This document shows, piece after piece, positions 42,034-52,575 of a stretch of 64,000 nt of DNA. Positions within the stretch are counted from its first letter, which is position 1; every line of letters starts with the position of its first letter. Origin of the DNA: Alphaproteobacteria bacterium MarineAlpha11_Bin1 (GTDB lineage Bacteria > Pseudomonadota > Alphaproteobacteria > MPNO01 > UBA830). A program made the position numbers and the translations under genes. The stretch spans positions 1-64,000 of the forward strand of contig PTJZ01000002.1 in assembly GCA_002937455.1 (NCBI GenBank), given 5' to 3'. Below the pieces are notes generated by a model, which saw only the letters and a list, made by a program, of their open reading frames with translations, ran no database searches and was not told where the DNA came from.

Positions 42034-43449
42034 ATGAACGCTATGAGCGTCGTTACACGTTTTGCCCCGTCCCCAACAGGTTTTTTACATATTGGTGGCG
42101 CCCGCACCGCCTTATTTAACTGGCTTTACGCGCGGCACATGGGTGGAAAATACCTTCTTAGGATTGAAGATACCGACCGCCAACGATCGACGCCGGAAGC
42201 AATCGAAGCAGTTCTTGCCGGGTTGGACTGGCTAGGTCTTGGCCCGGACGAAGCACCCGTCTACCAATCTTTGCAAAGAAATAGGCATGTGGAGGTGGCG
42301 TCCCAACTCCTTGATAACGGGCATGCATATCGTTGCTATTGCACTCCGGAAGAGCTCGCTCGGATGCGCGAAAAAGCAAAGGAGGAAAAGCGGTCAATAC
42401 GATATGACGGAACATGGCGTGATCGCGATCCAGCAGACGCACCTGACGATATTAATCCTGTTATCAGACTCCGTGCCCCGCAGGAGGGCGAAACCATCAT
42501 CCAAGACGCCGTCCAAGGCTCAGTAACCATCGCTAACACTGAGTTAGATGATTTAATTATGCTCCGCGCCGATGGAAGCCCGACTTATATGCTTTCCGTT
42601 GTCGTGGACGACCACGATATGGGTGTTACGCATGCTATAAGAGGTGACGATCACCTAACTAATGCGTTCCGTCAAACGCAGATATTTCAGGCTATGGGGT
42701 GGCGAGCCCCGGTATACGCCCATATTCCCCTGATCCACGGCCCAGATGGCGCGAAACTATCCAAACGTCACGGAGCTCTTGGTGTCGGCGCGTATAAAGA
42801 TATGGGCTACTTACCGGAAGCGGTATTGAATTATCTGTGCCGACTTGGTTGGAGCCACGGGGATGACGAATTCTTCGAGATGGACAAGGCGGTCTCATGG
42901 TTTGATATTGCGGATATTAACAAAGGGGCCTCCCGGTTGGACTTTGAAAAGTTAGCTAACTTGAATGCCAAATATATTGCTGCCAGCTCAACCGAACGGC
43001 TATTAACCCTAATCACACCCGGTATTGAAAAGAAGATGAAGAAACCGCTTGATGACGACACTAGACGTCGTCTATCGGAGGGGATGGATTCATTAAAGCC
43101 GCGTGCACAGTTGATCTCTCAACTTGCTGATAAGTCAATGTTTTATTGCTTGCGTCGACCCCTAGAATACTCTGAAAAAGCCGCCAGACTGCTGGATGAG
43201 GACGGCAGGTCCCGCCTTTCAGTCTTGGAGACTAAATTCGCAGCTCTAGACAACTGGACAGCGGATGCCCTCGAAAATTTAGTCAAATCGCACATTGAAG
43301 GCAGTGGGGGAAAGCTCAGCGAAATCGCACAGCCACTAAGAGCCGCATTAACAGGTACAACGGAGTCGCCGGGTATATTCGAAGTTGCCACAGTTCTTGG
43401 GAAAGACGAGACGATCGGACGTATTAGAGATGCAATTGACCAAGCCTAA
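42034..43449 (+). CDS. gltX: Glutamyl-tRNA synthetase
   Basis: The 471-residue class I enzyme charges tRNA-Glu. It has the HIGH-type motif in [66 protein letters not shown] and the KMSKS-type [12 protein letters not shown]. The C-terminal anticodon-binding region is complete. A second ATG at 42043 (MSVVTRFAP) is an equally plausible start. Glutamyl-tRNA also feeds haem synthesis in organisms with the C5 route; whether this one has it is not visible. Confidence 0.98.
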   Translation: MNAMSVVTRFAPSPTGFLHIGGARTALFNWLYARHMGGKYLLRIEDTDRQRSTPEAIEAVLAGLDWLGLGPDEAPVYQSLQRNRHVEVASQLLDNGHAYRCYCTPEELARMREKAKEEKRSIRYDGTWRDRDPADAPDDINPVIRLRAPQEGETIIQDAVQGSVTIANTELDDLIMLRADGSPTYMLSVVVDDHDMGVTHAIRGDDHLTNAFRQTQIFQAMGWRAPVYAHIPLIHGPDGAKLSKRHGALGVGAYKDMGYLPEAVLNYLCRLGWSHGDDEFFEMDKAVSWFDIADINKGASRLDFEKLANLNAKYIAASSTERLLTLITPGIEKKMKKPLDDDTRRRLSEGMDSLKPRAQLISQLADKSMFYCLRRPLEYSEKAARLLDEDGRSRLSVLETKFAALDNWTADALENLVKSHIEGSGGKLSEIAQPLRAALTGTTESPGIFEVATVLGKDETIGRIRDAIDQA

Positions 43450-43470
43450 ATCAATTGTGCGGTGCACCGT

Positions 43471-43499
43471 TTGATTAAACGGGCCAAAAGAGCTATTTA
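43471..43499 (+). promoter_or_regulatory. Candidate promoter of gltA
   Basis: TTGATT (43471-43476) and TATTTA (43494-43499) are 17 bases apart, about 70 bases before the gltA ATG. A 10-base palindrome, CGGTGCACCG (43460-43469), lies immediately upstream of the -35 and could be an activator site. Confidence 0.5.
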
Positions 43500-43573
43500 T
43501 CTGCCAGAAATCGGTAATGCCTTTGGTTGGATCGCCGAACAACACCTTAAATTGACGTAAGGGATAAACTTAC

Positions 43574-44893
43574 ATGAGTCAGGACGCTGGCAGCAACGCT
43601 CCAAAGGAAAGTGTAACGCTGATCGACCACTCTACAGGTAAAGAGTTGAATCTGCCGCTTCTGGAAGGTTCGGTCGGACCCAAGGTCATAGATATTCGTA
43701 AGCTATACGCCGAACTGGATTACTTCACGTTCGATCCAGGTTTTATGGCAACTGGAAGCTGTGATTCCAAGATCACCTATATCGACGGAGATGAGGGCGT
43801 CCTCCTCTATCGTGGATACCGAATTGAAGATCTTGCCAAGAACTGTGATTTTCCTGAGGTTTCTTACCTGCTTCTAAAAGGAGAACTGCCTGATTACAAT
43901 CAGAAAGAAAAGTTCGTGCACGACATTACCTATCATACGATGGTTCACGAACAACTTCATAAGTTTTACGACGGTTTCCGCCGCGACGCCCATCCAATGG
44001 CTATAATGTGCGGAGTCGTCGGCGGTTTGGCCGCTTTCTATCACGACTCCACCGATATTTCCGATCCTCGACAGCGGGAAATAGCGTCATACCGATTGAT
44101 AGCGAAGATGCCGACCATAGCAGCGTGGGCGTTTAAATATGCGCTGGGCCAACCTTTCATGTACCCGCGCAACGATCTTTCATACGCGGCTGACTTCATC
44201 CAGATGATGTTCGCGACTCCTTGTGAGGAATATGCAGTTAGTCCCACAATCGAACGCGCAATGGACCGGATTTTAACCTTACACGCTGATCATGAACAGA
44301 ATGCTTCTACTTCGACGGTGCGACTTGCGGGATCTTCGGGCGCCAACCCGTTCGCCTGTATAGCAGCGGGAATAGCCAGCCTTTGGGGTCCCGCCCATGG
44401 CGGAGCGAACGAGGCGGTCCTAAAAATGCTTAACGAAATAGGTGACGTAAAAAATATTCCTGAATACGTGAAAAGGGCGAAGGATAAAGATGATCCGTTC
44501 CGACTGATGGGATTTGGTCACCGTGTTTATAAGAACTTCGATCCTCGCGCGACTCTTATGCGCGAAACATGCCACGAGGTCCTTTCAGAGTTAGGAATCA
44601 AAGATGAACCGCTACTCGAGCTAGCTATGGAACTAGAAAAAATCGCGCTAGAGGATGAGTATTTCGTTGAGCGAAAGCTCTACCCGAATGTGGACTTCTA
44701 TTCCGGAATCATATTAAAGGCTATTGGCATTCCTGAAACCATGTTCACTGTATTGTTCGCCGTGGCACGCACAGTTGGCTGGGTATCACAGTGGAACGAA
44801 ATGATCGAAGACCCCGGTCAGAAAATTGGTAGGCCTCGGCAATTGTACATTGGCTCAACCGAACGCAGTTTCGTCGAACTGTCCCAGCGTTAA
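43574..44893 (+). CDS. gltA: Citrate synthase (type II)
   Basis: The 439-residue enzyme condenses acetyl-CoA with oxaloacetate at the entry of the citrate cycle. Family marks are [32 protein letters not shown], the catalytic His in AADFIQM downstream ([20 protein letters not shown]), [15 protein letters not shown], and [15 protein letters not shown]. Length and the long N-terminal domain fit the NADH-sensitive hexameric type of Gram-negative bacteria. AAGGGA precedes the ATG. It converges with gloA. Confidence 0.98.
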   Translation: MSQDAGSNAPKESVTLIDHSTGKELNLPLLEGSVGPKVIDIRKLYAELDYFTFDPGFMATGSCDSKITYIDGDEGVLLYRGYRIEDLAKNCDFPEVSYLLLKGELPDYNQKEKFVHDITYHTMVHEQLHKFYDGFRRDAHPMAIMCGVVGGLAAFYHDSTDISDPRQREIASYRLIAKMPTIAAWAFKYALGQPFMYPRNDLSYAADFIQMMFATPCEEYAVSPTIERAMDRILTLHADHEQNASTSTVRLAGSSGANPFACIAAGIASLWGPAHGGANEAVLKMLNEIGDVKNIPEYVKRAKDKDDPFRLMGFGHRVYKNFDPRATLMRETCHEVLSELGIKDEPLLELAMELEKIALEDEYFVERKLYPNVDFYSGIILKAIGIPETMFTVLFAVARTVGWVSQWNEMIEDPGQKIGRPRQLYIGSTERSFVELSQR

Positions 44894-44939
44894 TTAATTA
44901 AAAACGATATTCTTTGCAGGCTATATCCTTCTCAAAATC

Positions 44940-45347
44940 TCAGGTTTTTTCGATCAGTTCGATCTTATAACCGTCAGGGTCCTCGATGAAGGCGATAACC
45001 GTGGTGCCGTGTTTCATTGGTCCGGGCGGTCGGGGAATACTGACACCATCTTTTTTCATTTGATCGCATACCGCGTAGATGTCTGGTACAGCCACTGCAA
45101 GATGCCCGAATCCGGAACCGTGGGTATAGTGCTCTTCCTGATCCCAATTATAGGTCAGCTCAAGAACCGTATGATCGCTCTCATCACCGTATCCCATAAA
45201 GATGTTGGTAAATTTTCCGCCCGGAAAGTCTTTATTGCGCAATACTCTCATTCCTAGGTGCCTGGAATAGAAATCTATCGATTTCTGAGCATCTTTCACG
45301 CGTATCATTGTGTGCAATAATCGGAATACACCCTTTCCCGAAGTCAT
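44940..45347 (-). CDS. gloA: Lactoylglutathione lyase (glyoxalase I)
   Basis: The 135-residue enzyme converts the methylglyoxal-glutathione adduct to S-lactoylglutathione. It shows LLHTMIRVKDAQKSIDFYSRHLGM with the metal-ligand His, MGYGDESDHTVLELTYNW with the first Glu, GFGHLAVAVPDIYAVCDQ with the second His, and EDPDGYKIELIEK with the last Glu. All four metal ligands are present. It overlaps the lpxB stop by four bases (ATGA), so it is probably translated from the lipid A transcript. Confidence 0.96.
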   Translation of the reverse strand: MTSGKGVFRLLHTMIRVKDAQKSIDFYSRHLGMRVLRNKDFPGGKFTNIFMGYGDESDHTVLELTYNWDQEEHYTHGSGFGHLAVAVPDIYAVCDQMKKDGVSIPRPPGPMKHGTTVIAFIEDPDGYKIELIEKT

Positions 45348-46540
45348 GAAACAATGTCTCCTTGCCTTTCACGTTCGCGCAGAATGGACAATACAACATC
45401 CGCGGCAGTTCCGCTCGGAGTACCGCTTGTTGGCCTCAATCTCTTAAGCGCATCTTCTGTCAACGTTTGCTGGTGTTCAAGAGCGTGCCCGCCAACGATC
45501 AGCCCTATGACCGCATCCCCAATTAGATTCGGGATACATTTATCCTGTATGAACTCCGGCACCACTTCTTGATCGAGGAGAATATTCAATAGGTTCGCAT
45601 ACTTTTGGTTCACACCATGGAGGATTTTCACGACCGCAACTGTCAAAGCGTTCATGCGGTAGGCGACCACATGTGGAACTCGAGCCATCGCCAATTCTAG
45701 AGAAACAGTGCCAGACGCGGCCATTGCAACATTCGAGGCTGCAAACGCGTTACATTTACCTTCGACGGTGCCAACAACGATTGTCCTACCCGGCCATTTC
45801 TTTGTTTCCCTCGTAACGGTATCTCTTAAATATGAAACGGTTGGAAACAGGTAAACCGTCTCAGGATATTGATCAGTAATCCGATGCGACGCCGATCTAA
45901 AAACTGGTATTAACTTCCGTAATTCACCTCTGCGACTTCCGGGTAGAATAGAGACAACATTAGTTTCTTCGTCAATAAAATTGGCCTTACGGAACGCGGA
46001 GCCGGCGCCTTGGCCGGCGTTACCCTCCAATACCGGGTGTCCCACAAAGGTCGTATCAAGCCCCTCCGTTTCAAAGAATGGTGGCTCAAAAGGCATCAAT
46101 GCCATCAGATGATCCAGTTCTCTGGCGAATTTCTTCGCGCGGTTTGGACGCCATGCCCAGACAGAGGGAGCAACATAGTGCACTTTGGGTATTTTACTGT
46201 TCGTGAGGCCTTTCCAGACTTCGTAGCAAAAACCTGGGGCGTCGATAGAGACTACGACATCGGGACAATCAGCCAATATCCGCGATACTGTTTCACGGGC
46301 GCGCCGCTTGATCAGCGGCAATCTAGGAACGATTTCTATGAGTCCCATCACCGCGATATCGGAAATCGAGAAAAGGCTTTGGAGACCTTCGTTCGCCATT
46401 TCCTCACCACCGATGCCCTCGATACGAATATTCCCGTTAGTTCGCTGTTTAAGGGAGTGGACCAAACGGGCACCCAATAGGTCACCGGAAGGCTCGCCAG
46501 CAATCAACCAAACAAATGGATTTTCATGGCCATTTGGCAT
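45344..46540 (-). CDS. lpxB: Lipid A disaccharide synthase
   Basis: The 398-residue glycosyltransferase (family GT19) joins UDP-2,3-diacylglucosamine and lipid X at the inner face of the membrane. It shows IAGEPSGDLLGARLVHSL near the N-terminus, FSISDIAVMGLIEIVPRLP, VVSIDAPGFCYEVWKGL, HYVAPSVWAWRPNRAKKFA, FVGHPVLEG, SILPGSRRGELRKLIPVF and ASGTVSLELAMARVPHVVAYR. It follows lpxI, which makes lipid X. Confidence 0.97.
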   Translation of the reverse strand: MPNGHENPFVWLIAGEPSGDLLGARLVHSLKQRTNGNIRIEGIGGEEMANEGLQSLFSISDIAVMGLIEIVPRLPLIKRRARETVSRILADCPDVVVSIDAPGFCYEVWKGLTNSKIPKVHYVAPSVWAWRPNRAKKFARELDHLMALMPFEPPFFETEGLDTTFVGHPVLEGNAGQGAGSAFRKANFIDEETNVVSILPGSRRGELRKLIPVFRSASHRITDQYPETVYLFPTVSYLRDTVTRETKKWPGRTIVVGTVEGKCNAFAASNVAMAASGTVSLELAMARVPHVVAYRMNALTVAVVKILHGVNQKYANLLNILLDQEVVPEFIQDKCIPNLIGDAVIGLIVGGHALEHQQTLTEDALKRLRPTSGTPSGTAADVVLSILRERERQGDIVS

Positions 46541-46551
46541 TCAGGGCCTTC

Positions 46552-47376
46552 TCAGGAATCCGGCGTCGCGCCGAACAGATATATACCGGCCGCATCAGCT
46601 ACACGTACCATTTCGGTACGTTCCACCACCAGGGTACGGCCGGCTTCGATAGCGATACCCCGCAGACCAGCATCCGCGACACATTTTACAGTGGAAGGCC
46701 CAACCGCTGGCAAATCTATCCGCGGATTCTGGTTAGGTTTAGCCGCTTTCACCAACACCCCGCCGGGCAAATCTGAACTTACGAATTCAGCACAGCGGGC
46801 GATCATACGGTCTGTTCCCTCAGCACCTTCTACACCAATGACAAATCCATTCTGGACAATTGCCGCCTGGCCGATGTCCAACCTTCCAATTTCCCGCACC
46901 ACCTCCATGCACCGGCGGATATCAGAAAGATCGTCATCCGTCGGGATTAACTTTCCATAATATCCTGAAGTCGCTAACAAATCTTGTAAGATCTCCTCGG
47001 GGCCCACGACATTAAAACCTTCCGCCTCTTCGAGTTCTCTGACTACGGCAGAGAGAATAGTATCATCTCCAAGCATTCGGGTCCCTACCTTGGCCACGAA
47101 CCTTGCTGAGCGCACATCCTTCATTAATTCCAGTAAGCTGGGCCGCGGTATTTTTCCAACGAGAACAAGGTCTTTGATACCCTCCCGGCGGGCACCAGCT
47201 AACGCGGTGCTAATCGACGACATCTTTATCCAATCAACGGGTGCGTCCCCGATAACGGCTCGCTCCGCGCTACCTTCGAACGCGAGAACGAAAAAGTCCC
47301 TACCAATTTCTCGGCAGGCGGCAATTACTTGGCCGGGGAGTGCGCCAGCGCCGGCTATAATACCTAGCTTAGACAC
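46552..47376 (-). CDS. lpxI: UDP-2,3-diacylglucosamine pyrophosphatase LpxI
   Basis: The 274-residue enzyme hydrolyses UDP-2,3-diacylglucosamine to lipid X in organisms that lack LpxH. The N-terminal domain starts [20 protein letters not shown] and contains [16 protein letters not shown]; the C-terminal domain has [23 protein letters not shown] with the catalytic Asp region, and [21 protein letters not shown] start it at a GTG at 47376, with GGAG upstream and an eight-base overlap with lpxA. An upstream in-frame ATG at 47436 would lie well inside lpxA. Confidence 0.96.
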   Translation of the reverse strand: MSKLGIIAGAGALPGQVIAACREIGRDFFVLAFEGSAERAVIGDAPVDWIKMSSISTALAGARREGIKDLVLVGKIPRPSLLELMKDVRSARFVAKVGTRMLGDDTILSAVVRELEEAEGFNVVGPEEILQDLLATSGYYGKLIPTDDDLSDIRRCMEVVREIGRLDIGQAAIVQNGFVIGVEGAEGTDRMIARCAEFVSSDLPGGVLVKAAKPNQNPRIDLPAVGPSTVKCVADAGLRGIAIEAGRTLVVERTEMVRVADAAGIYLFGATPDS

Positions 47377-48169
47377 CTTGCTCCGCTTTTGGTTGGCAGA
47401 TCGCCCGGCTCGAGTCGGAACGGATAAAATTAACAATTTCCATTATAGCCTCATGCTCTGAGAAGCTTTCGACAACATCCTCTAGGCGCTCTGACATCGT
47501 CCCCTCTTCCGCGAACATAAGACGATAGGCCTTGCGTAATGCCGATATATCAGACCTCGAAAAACCCCGTCGTTTAAGGCCTACGATATTAAGCCCGCTT
47601 AGTCGCGCTCGATCACCCATAACTGACCCATAGGGTATAACGTCATTTTCGACACCGGACATTCCTCCGACCATCGCATGACGGCCTATACGACAGAATT
47701 GATGGACTGCCGAAAGGCCGCCAATAATTGCATAATTATTTACGGTGACATGCCCCGCAAGCGTCGCGTTATTTGCCATGATAACGTGATTACCGACCTG
47801 ACAGTCGTGCGCTACGTGAGAACTCATCATAAAGAGGCAATTGTTTCCAATGGTGGTGACCATCCCGCCACCTTCAGTGCCAGGATTTACTGTCACATGC
47901 TCACGAAAGATGTTGTTGGCTCCAATCACCAGCGTAGAGGGTTCCCCGTGGTATTTCATATCTTGCGGATGGGAACCGATGGATGCGAAGGGATATACCC
48001 TGCAATTAGGGCCAATCTGTGTCCGACCATCCAAAACAACATGGGATAAGATCTCGCAACCATCACCCAACTCTACATCCCTATGGATAATGCAATACGG
48101 ACCAATAGAAACCCCTTCACCGAGTTTGGTTCCGGGATCGACAATTGCTGTTGGATGAATATCGGTCAT
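47369..48169 (-). CDS. lpxA: UDP-N-acetylglucosamine acyltransferase
   Basis: The 266-residue trimeric enzyme adds the first acyl chain in lipid A synthesis. Left-handed beta-helix hexapeptide repeats run from the N-terminus ([20 protein letters not shown]) to about residue 190. The catalytic His lies in [20 protein letters not shown]. The C-terminal helical part contains [20 protein letters not shown]. It lies between fabZ and lpxI in the conserved lpxD-fabZ-lpxA-lpxI-lpxB order. Confidence 0.98.
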   Translation of the reverse strand: MTDIHPTAIVDPGTKLGEGVSIGPYCIIHRDVELGDGCEILSHVVLDGRTQIGPNCRVYPFASIGSHPQDMKYHGEPSTLVIGANNIFREHVTVNPGTEGGGMVTTIGNNCLFMMSSHVAHDCQVGNHVIMANNATLAGHVTVNNYAIIGGLSAVHQFCRIGRHAMVGGMSGVENDVIPYGSVMGDRARLSGLNIVGLKRRGFSRSDISALRKAYRLMFAEEGTMSERLEDVVESFSEHEAIMEIVNFIRSDSSRAICQPKAEQGV

Positions 48170-48175
48170 ATGGAT

Positions 48176-48646
48176 TCAATCGTTCATGATCATGGCTGCG
48201 TATGTCGCTTCTGCAACTATCTTATTATCGACTTTGGCTTCTCCATTGAATTTCCATACATTTCCTCGGCTGCGGAGCTTCGTAACCTCAACACGGAGCT
48301 GATCTCCGGGTTCTACCGGTTTCCTGAATCGTGCTCCGTCAACCGACATGAAATAAACCAGCTTACCCTCCGCTTCCGTTCCAAGTGTATTAACTACAAA
48401 AACTGCCGCCGTCTGCGCCATGGCCTCAATTATGAGTACACCCGGCATGACAGGTCTCTCCGGAAAATGACCAGCGAAGAAAGGTTCATTGATGGTGACG
48501 TTTTTCACACCTGTCGCTTTAACGCCTGGAACGATGTCGACAACGCGATCGATCATTAAAAACGGGTAGCGATGCGGGATCATCTCCATGATACGATGAA
48601 CATCGATCTCGCCCACGACGGTGGAACTGGTTTCCGACGTGTCCAT
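48176..48646 (-). CDS. fabZ: 3-hydroxyacyl-ACP dehydratase FabZ
   Basis: The 156-residue hot-dog-fold enzyme dehydrates beta-hydroxyacyl-ACP in fatty acid synthesis. It shows [40 protein letters not shown] with the catalytic His, [12 protein letters not shown] with the catalytic Glu, and [15 protein letters not shown]. It competes with LpxA and LpxD for hydroxyacyl-ACP, which makes the shared operon meaningful. Its start directly follows the lpxD stop. Confidence 0.98.
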   Translation of the reverse strand: MDTSETSSTVVGEIDVHRIMEMIPHRYPFLMIDRVVDIVPGVKATGVKNVTINEPFFAGHFPERPVMPGVLIIEAMAQTAAVFVVNTLGTEAEGKLVYFMSVDGARFRKPVEPGDQLRVEVTKLRSRGNVWKFNGEAKVDNKIVAEATYAAMIMND

Positions 48647-49675
48647 TTACCTTTCCTTCTTTTGAACCAAACGCGAGAGCGCCGCTATCTGGCGAAAAAA
48701 CTGCTTCATTGGCACAGCGGGGCTTCCCGCCACCGTATCACCCGCTTGAATATTGCGCATAACACCCGAGCAAGCTGCTATTCGGGCCCCATTTTCGACC
48801 TTCAAATGGCCTGAAATCGCTGTTTGCCCGCCGATTTGAACACCATCACCAATCTTTGTACTTCCTGCGATTCCGACTTGGGCAACAACAACACAAAATT
48901 GGCCGATCTCCACGTTGTGCCCGATCTGTACAAGATTATCAATCCTCGTCCCCGAACCGATCACCGTATCAGGCACCGCTCCCCGATCGATTGTTGTATT
49001 AGCACCGATTTCAACAGCATCGCCAATAATAACGCGACCGACTTGGGGAACACTTAACGGACCATCCGACGCCACGGCAAAACCAAACCCTGGCTCCCCA
49101 ATACGCGCTCCGGCATAAATCACCACATCATCACCAATGACCGAAAAACGTATACTGGCATTTGGCCCAATACGACAGTTCTTACCAATGCTCACGCCGC
49201 TTCCGATATAGGCGTTTGCCGCGATGTAACAGTTAGAGCCAATCTGCGCATTTGGACCGACGACCGCTCCTACTCCAACTATCGTTCCGTTCCCGAGAAT
49301 AGCAGACGGATGGACACGCTCCTCGTCTGACCTCGGGTAATACGTCTCATCCCAATCCGGGTGAAATGCGGTGGCGATCCGCGCATAAGCAAGGTACGGG
49401 TTATCTGATGCAAGGATAGCTGTATCTGCGGGTACCAAATCCAAATTATTCACCCGAATGATGCAGCAACCTGCGCGTGTGGTTTGAAGATGTTCTCTGT
49501 ATAGTCTGTTATCCAGAAAACTAACGTCGGTCGCACGAGCATCATGAAGGGCAGCAACATTCTTAAAATTGGCTGATGTTTTCCCCGGACGGACCACCTC
49601 TGCACCCGACAGCGAAGAGAGTTCTTCGATTGAGAACGGTCCACGCGGTGAGAAAAACCGTTTATCGGGTGCCAT
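48647..49675 (-). CDS. lpxD: UDP-3-O-acylglucosamine N-acyltransferase
   Basis: The 342-residue trimeric enzyme adds the second (N-linked) acyl chain in lipid A synthesis. The N-terminal uridine-binding domain (about 1-110) is followed by hexapeptide repeats such as IGVGAVVGPNAQIGSNCYIA and VEIGANTTIDRGAVPDTVIG. The catalytic His lies in DNLVQIGHNVEIGQF. The chain ends with a helix (QFFRQIAALSRLVQKK). It starts three bases after the skp stop. Confidence 0.98.
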   Translation of the reverse strand: MAPDKRFFSPRGPFSIEELSSLSGAEVVRPGKTSANFKNVAALHDARATDVSFLDNRLYREHLQTTRAGCCIIRVNNLDLVPADTAILASDNPYLAYARIATAFHPDWDETYYPRSDEERVHPSAILGNGTIVGVGAVVGPNAQIGSNCYIAANAYIGSGVSIGKNCRIGPNASIRFSVIGDDVVIYAGARIGEPGFGFAVASDGPLSVPQVGRVIIGDAVEIGANTTIDRGAVPDTVIGSGTRIDNLVQIGHNVEIGQFCVVVAQVGIAGSTKIGDGVQIGGQTAISGHLKVENGARIAACSGVMRNIQAGDTVAGSPAVPMKQFFRQIAALSRLVQKKER

Positions 49676-49677
49676 CT

Positions 49678-50268
49678 CTATTTCTTACCCTTGGCATCGC
49701 CCTTTCCAACTAGGCTTAGATCTATTTCCACTTTGGGGAGTCGTTCATTCAGGCGTTTCATGATTTCATCTGTGACATCAAGTGATGTTGCTGAAATAAG
49801 CACAAAGCGCTTTTCAATCATAAAATTTAGATTCTTCTCAGTAGCAACCTGTTGGGCGACGACGATAAGATTTTTAAGAATCTCATTCTTCGTATTGTTA
49901 AATGCTCGTTCAAGGGTGCTGCGGCGTCTTTGAACACTTACCTGGGCTTCGCGAGCCTGTGCACTGAATTTCCTTCGCTTCTGTGCAAAGGTCTCGGGTG
50001 CCAAGATAGCCCTCTGACGACTGAGTTCCTGCTCGGACCGTCGAAGACGTTGCTCCTGAGAACTGACCTGTTTCTGGAATTCCTTTCGCATCCGGTCCAC
50101 CGTTGGACGGATACTCAGTGATGCCATCGACTCTCTCATTACTTTTTGTATATCGACAATTCCAATACTTGGCGCGGGCGTCGCCTGCGCCAATGGATTG
50201 GTCGATGTTGCCAGCAGTAAGGCTGCAGCCACCGTCGGAAGAGTGAATAATTTAAGCATTACATTCAT
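49678..50268 (-). CDS. skp: OmpH/Skp-family periplasmic chaperone
   Basis: The 196-residue protein has a signal peptide (MLKLFTLPTVAAALLLATST, cleavage near LAQA), then the conserved IGIVDIQKVMRESMAS of Skp and a long coiled coil (about 60-130, KEFQKQVSSQEQRLRRSEQE). Skp holds unfolded outer-membrane proteins on the way to BamA, encoded just upstream. The ATG at 50268 shares a base with the bamA stop (TGATG); a TTG one codon earlier is less likely. Sequence conservation in this family is low, so the call rests on architecture and place. Confidence 0.9.
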   Translation of the reverse strand: MNVMLKLFTLPTVAAALLLATSTNPLAQATPAPSIGIVDIQKVMRESMASLSIRPTVDRMRKEFQKQVSSQEQRLRRSEQELSRQRAILAPETFAQKRRKFSAQAREAQVSVQRRRSTLERAFNNTKNEILKNLIVVAQQVATEKNLNFMIEKRFVLISATSLDVTDEIMKRLNERLPKVEIDLSLVGKGDAKGKK

Positions 50269-52559
50269 CAAAATCTGGCACCAAAGCTAAATCTAAATAT
50301 CTCAGTCTGATCAAAATCTTCTTTAAAAATCGGATACGCGAGTGTGATATTAATCGGCCCGACGGGTGAATCCCACTGAACTCCAGTACCCACCGACATC
50401 CTTATCGACCCAGTATCGGTAATTGAGGCCAGAGTACTATCATTTTCACCAACACTACCGGCGTCGGTAAACACCTGACCCCGAAATCCGAATTCGTTCG
50501 GTAAACCCAATGGAAAGGCAAGCCCGACCGTACCACGGTAGAACCAATTACCGCCAACAGAATCTTGCGTGGTTAGGTCTCGAGGTCCAACGCCGGAATC
50601 TTCAAAACCGCGCAGTGAAGAACCACCGAGGAAGAACCGATCTATAATACGAATATCGTCATCTATCCCTACAATCAATCCACCTCCGCCAGTGACTGCC
50701 AACGTCAAGTCCTCGCCAAAGGAAAAGAAAGTCCCGGACTTAAGTATATTACGGAGATATTGGGAATCGCCCCCAAAACCAGCAAGAGTGTTTCCTACCT
50801 CCACAAAATACCCATCCGACGGGGAGAAGCGATTATCGCGTTTATCGTATAGAAGAGATTGTCCAATCGCCGACGTAACGAAAGATCCGTCCTGTTCCTT
50901 GACGGCGGCGGACGCACCAGATGGTATATCGGTTACCTCATCGTTTCGTAAGGTATAATTAATTGATTGAGACAGGATCTCGGTGATCCTGTAGCCAGTC
51001 CGTAGCTTGAACCCTGTAGTTTCTCGCTGGAACGAACTTGCTGACTTTCGGTCAAGAACTTTTCGGAATACGTCTAACCCTGCTGAGAGTTCTCGATCAA
51101 GAAAGTACGGTTCAGTAAAAGACAAATCTATATCTTGCTGCTTCGCACCAACCTTAACGCCCAGTCTCAAATCCTGTCCACGCCCAAGCAGATTTCTCTC
51201 CCGAAGGCTCACATCCCCCAGCACGCCAGTTTCTGAGGAAATACCGGCACCGAATGCTAATTCGCCAGTTGATTTCTCTCTAACGGAAATGTCAATTATC
51301 GTTTTATCTATCTCTGACCCGGCTTTATTTGTCATACCGGCGCGCTCGAAAAAACCAAGATTACGAATACGCTGCCGCGATCGTCTGAGTTTCGAAGAAT
51401 TAAAGGCATCCCCCTCTACTAGCAGGACCTCACGCCGAACGACCTCATCAAGCGTGCGAACATTGCCTGAAATATTTATTAGCTCTACAAAGACCCGTGG
51501 TCCTTCTTTGATATCAAAAGTTACGTCAATAATTTGTTTATTCCGGTCACGACGAACCCGGGGACGGATATCGACAAACGCATACCCCATAGTACCCACC
51601 GAATCCGTCAGCAGGCCTATCGCAGCCTCGACATCGTCGGCGTTATAACGGGTTCCACTACTGATCGGCAACTCGGCCTGAAGGGTTTCGGCGTCAACAT
51701 TTTTCAGAGACGTTCGAACATCAACTCGACCGAATTTGTAACGCTTGCCTTCCTCAATTGTGAACGTCACGAAAAAAGCTTTATTGTCAGGGGTAAGTTC
51801 CGCGATCGTCGAGATAACCCTGAAGTCGGCATAACCATTGGCGAGATAATGACGCCGCAGGAGTTCTCGGTCGAACGTCAGTCGGTCCGGGTCGTAAGTA
51901 TCGTCAGACGAAAAGAAACGGTACCAAGCGCTTTCTTTGGTTTGAACAATTTCCCGTAAATCTCCGTCATCGAATTCCTTATTTCCAACAAACGATATTT
52001 TTCGGATTTCACTAAGTTCGCCCTCTTTTATTTCAAAAACGAGGTCCACCCGATTTTGCGGTAACTGAATTACCTTTGGCACGACGACAGCAGAAAAACG
52101 CCCGCTTCTTCGATAAATATCGCTTATACGCTGAAGGTCAGTTTGGACCCGAGCACGAGTGAATACAACGCGGGGACGTAGCTTGACTTCATCGCGAAGA
52201 ATTTCGTCTTCGATACGGCGGTTCCCCTCAAATACAAGGCGATTAATAATCGGATTCTCGATGATACGGACGACAACGTCGGGACCGTCACGACGGATAG
52301 TTACATCAGCAAATAAACCAGTCGCGAAAAGGGATTTAAGAGATCGGTCGAGAGTCCCGGGCGAAATACTGTCACCTGGTTTAATACCCATATAGGAGCG
52401 AACTGTTCCTGCTTCTATCCGCTGAGCGCCCTCAACTCGGATTTCCCGTAACGGCTTATCGGTGCTCTGCGCAGACAAAGTTGGCGCGAAGAAAATACCA
52501 AAAAGCAGAACAGCGATACCCGACCGGACCACGCAAAGAATTCGTGCGATAATTCTCAT
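50268..52559 (-). CDS. bamA: Outer-membrane protein assembly factor BamA
   Basis: The protein, about 763 residues, has a signal peptide (GIAVLLFGIFFAPTLSAQS), five POTRA domains (first: LREIRVEGAQRIEAGTVRSY; others begin INRLVFEGNRRIEDE, EIRKISFVGNKEFDDG and FVELINISGNVRTLDE) and a C-terminal beta-barrel ending in Phe (EIFRFSFGARF). The barrel has the conserved RGF motif in GGSSLRGFEDSGVGPRD. It is the core of the outer-membrane protein insertion machine. I use the ATG at 52559; a GTG at 52568 is possible. It lies between rseP and skp. Confidence 0.98.
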   Translation of the reverse strand: MRIIARILCVVRSGIAVLLFGIFFAPTLSAQSTDKPLREIRVEGAQRIEAGTVRSYMGIKPGDSISPGTLDRSLKSLFATGLFADVTIRRDGPDVVVRIIENPIINRLVFEGNRRIEDEILRDEVKLRPRVVFTRARVQTDLQRISDIYRRSGRFSAVVVPKVIQLPQNRVDLVFEIKEGELSEIRKISFVGNKEFDDGDLREIVQTKESAWYRFFSSDDTYDPDRLTFDRELLRRHYLANGYADFRVISTIAELTPDNKAFFVTFTIEEGKRYKFGRVDVRTSLKNVDAETLQAELPISSGTRYNADDVEAAIGLLTDSVGTMGYAFVDIRPRVRRDRNKQIIDVTFDIKEGPRVFVELINISGNVRTLDEVVRREVLLVEGDAFNSSKLRRSRQRIRNLGFFERAGMTNKAGSEIDKTIIDISVREKSTGELAFGAGISSETGVLGDVSLRERNLLGRGQDLRLGVKVGAKQQDIDLSFTEPYFLDRELSAGLDVFRKVLDRKSASSFQRETTGFKLRTGYRITEILSQSINYTLRNDEVTDIPSGASAAVKEQDGSFVTSAIGQSLLYDKRDNRFSPSDGYFVEVGNTLAGFGGDSQYLRNILKSGTFFSFGEDLTLAVTGGGGLIVGIDDDIRIIDRFFLGGSSLRGFEDSGVGPRDLTTQDSVGGNWFYRGTVGLAFPLGLPNEFGFRGQVFTDAGSVGENDSTLASITDTGSIRMSVGTGVQWDSPVGPINITLAYPIFKEDFDQTEIFRFSFGARF

Positions 52560-52575
52560 ATTCTTCACTATCTGG

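Noticed and set aside
44890..44901. Palindrome TTAATTAATTAA at the end of gltA
   Set aside because: Simple A+T sequence overlapping the stop codon, no G+C stem, so not a terminator.
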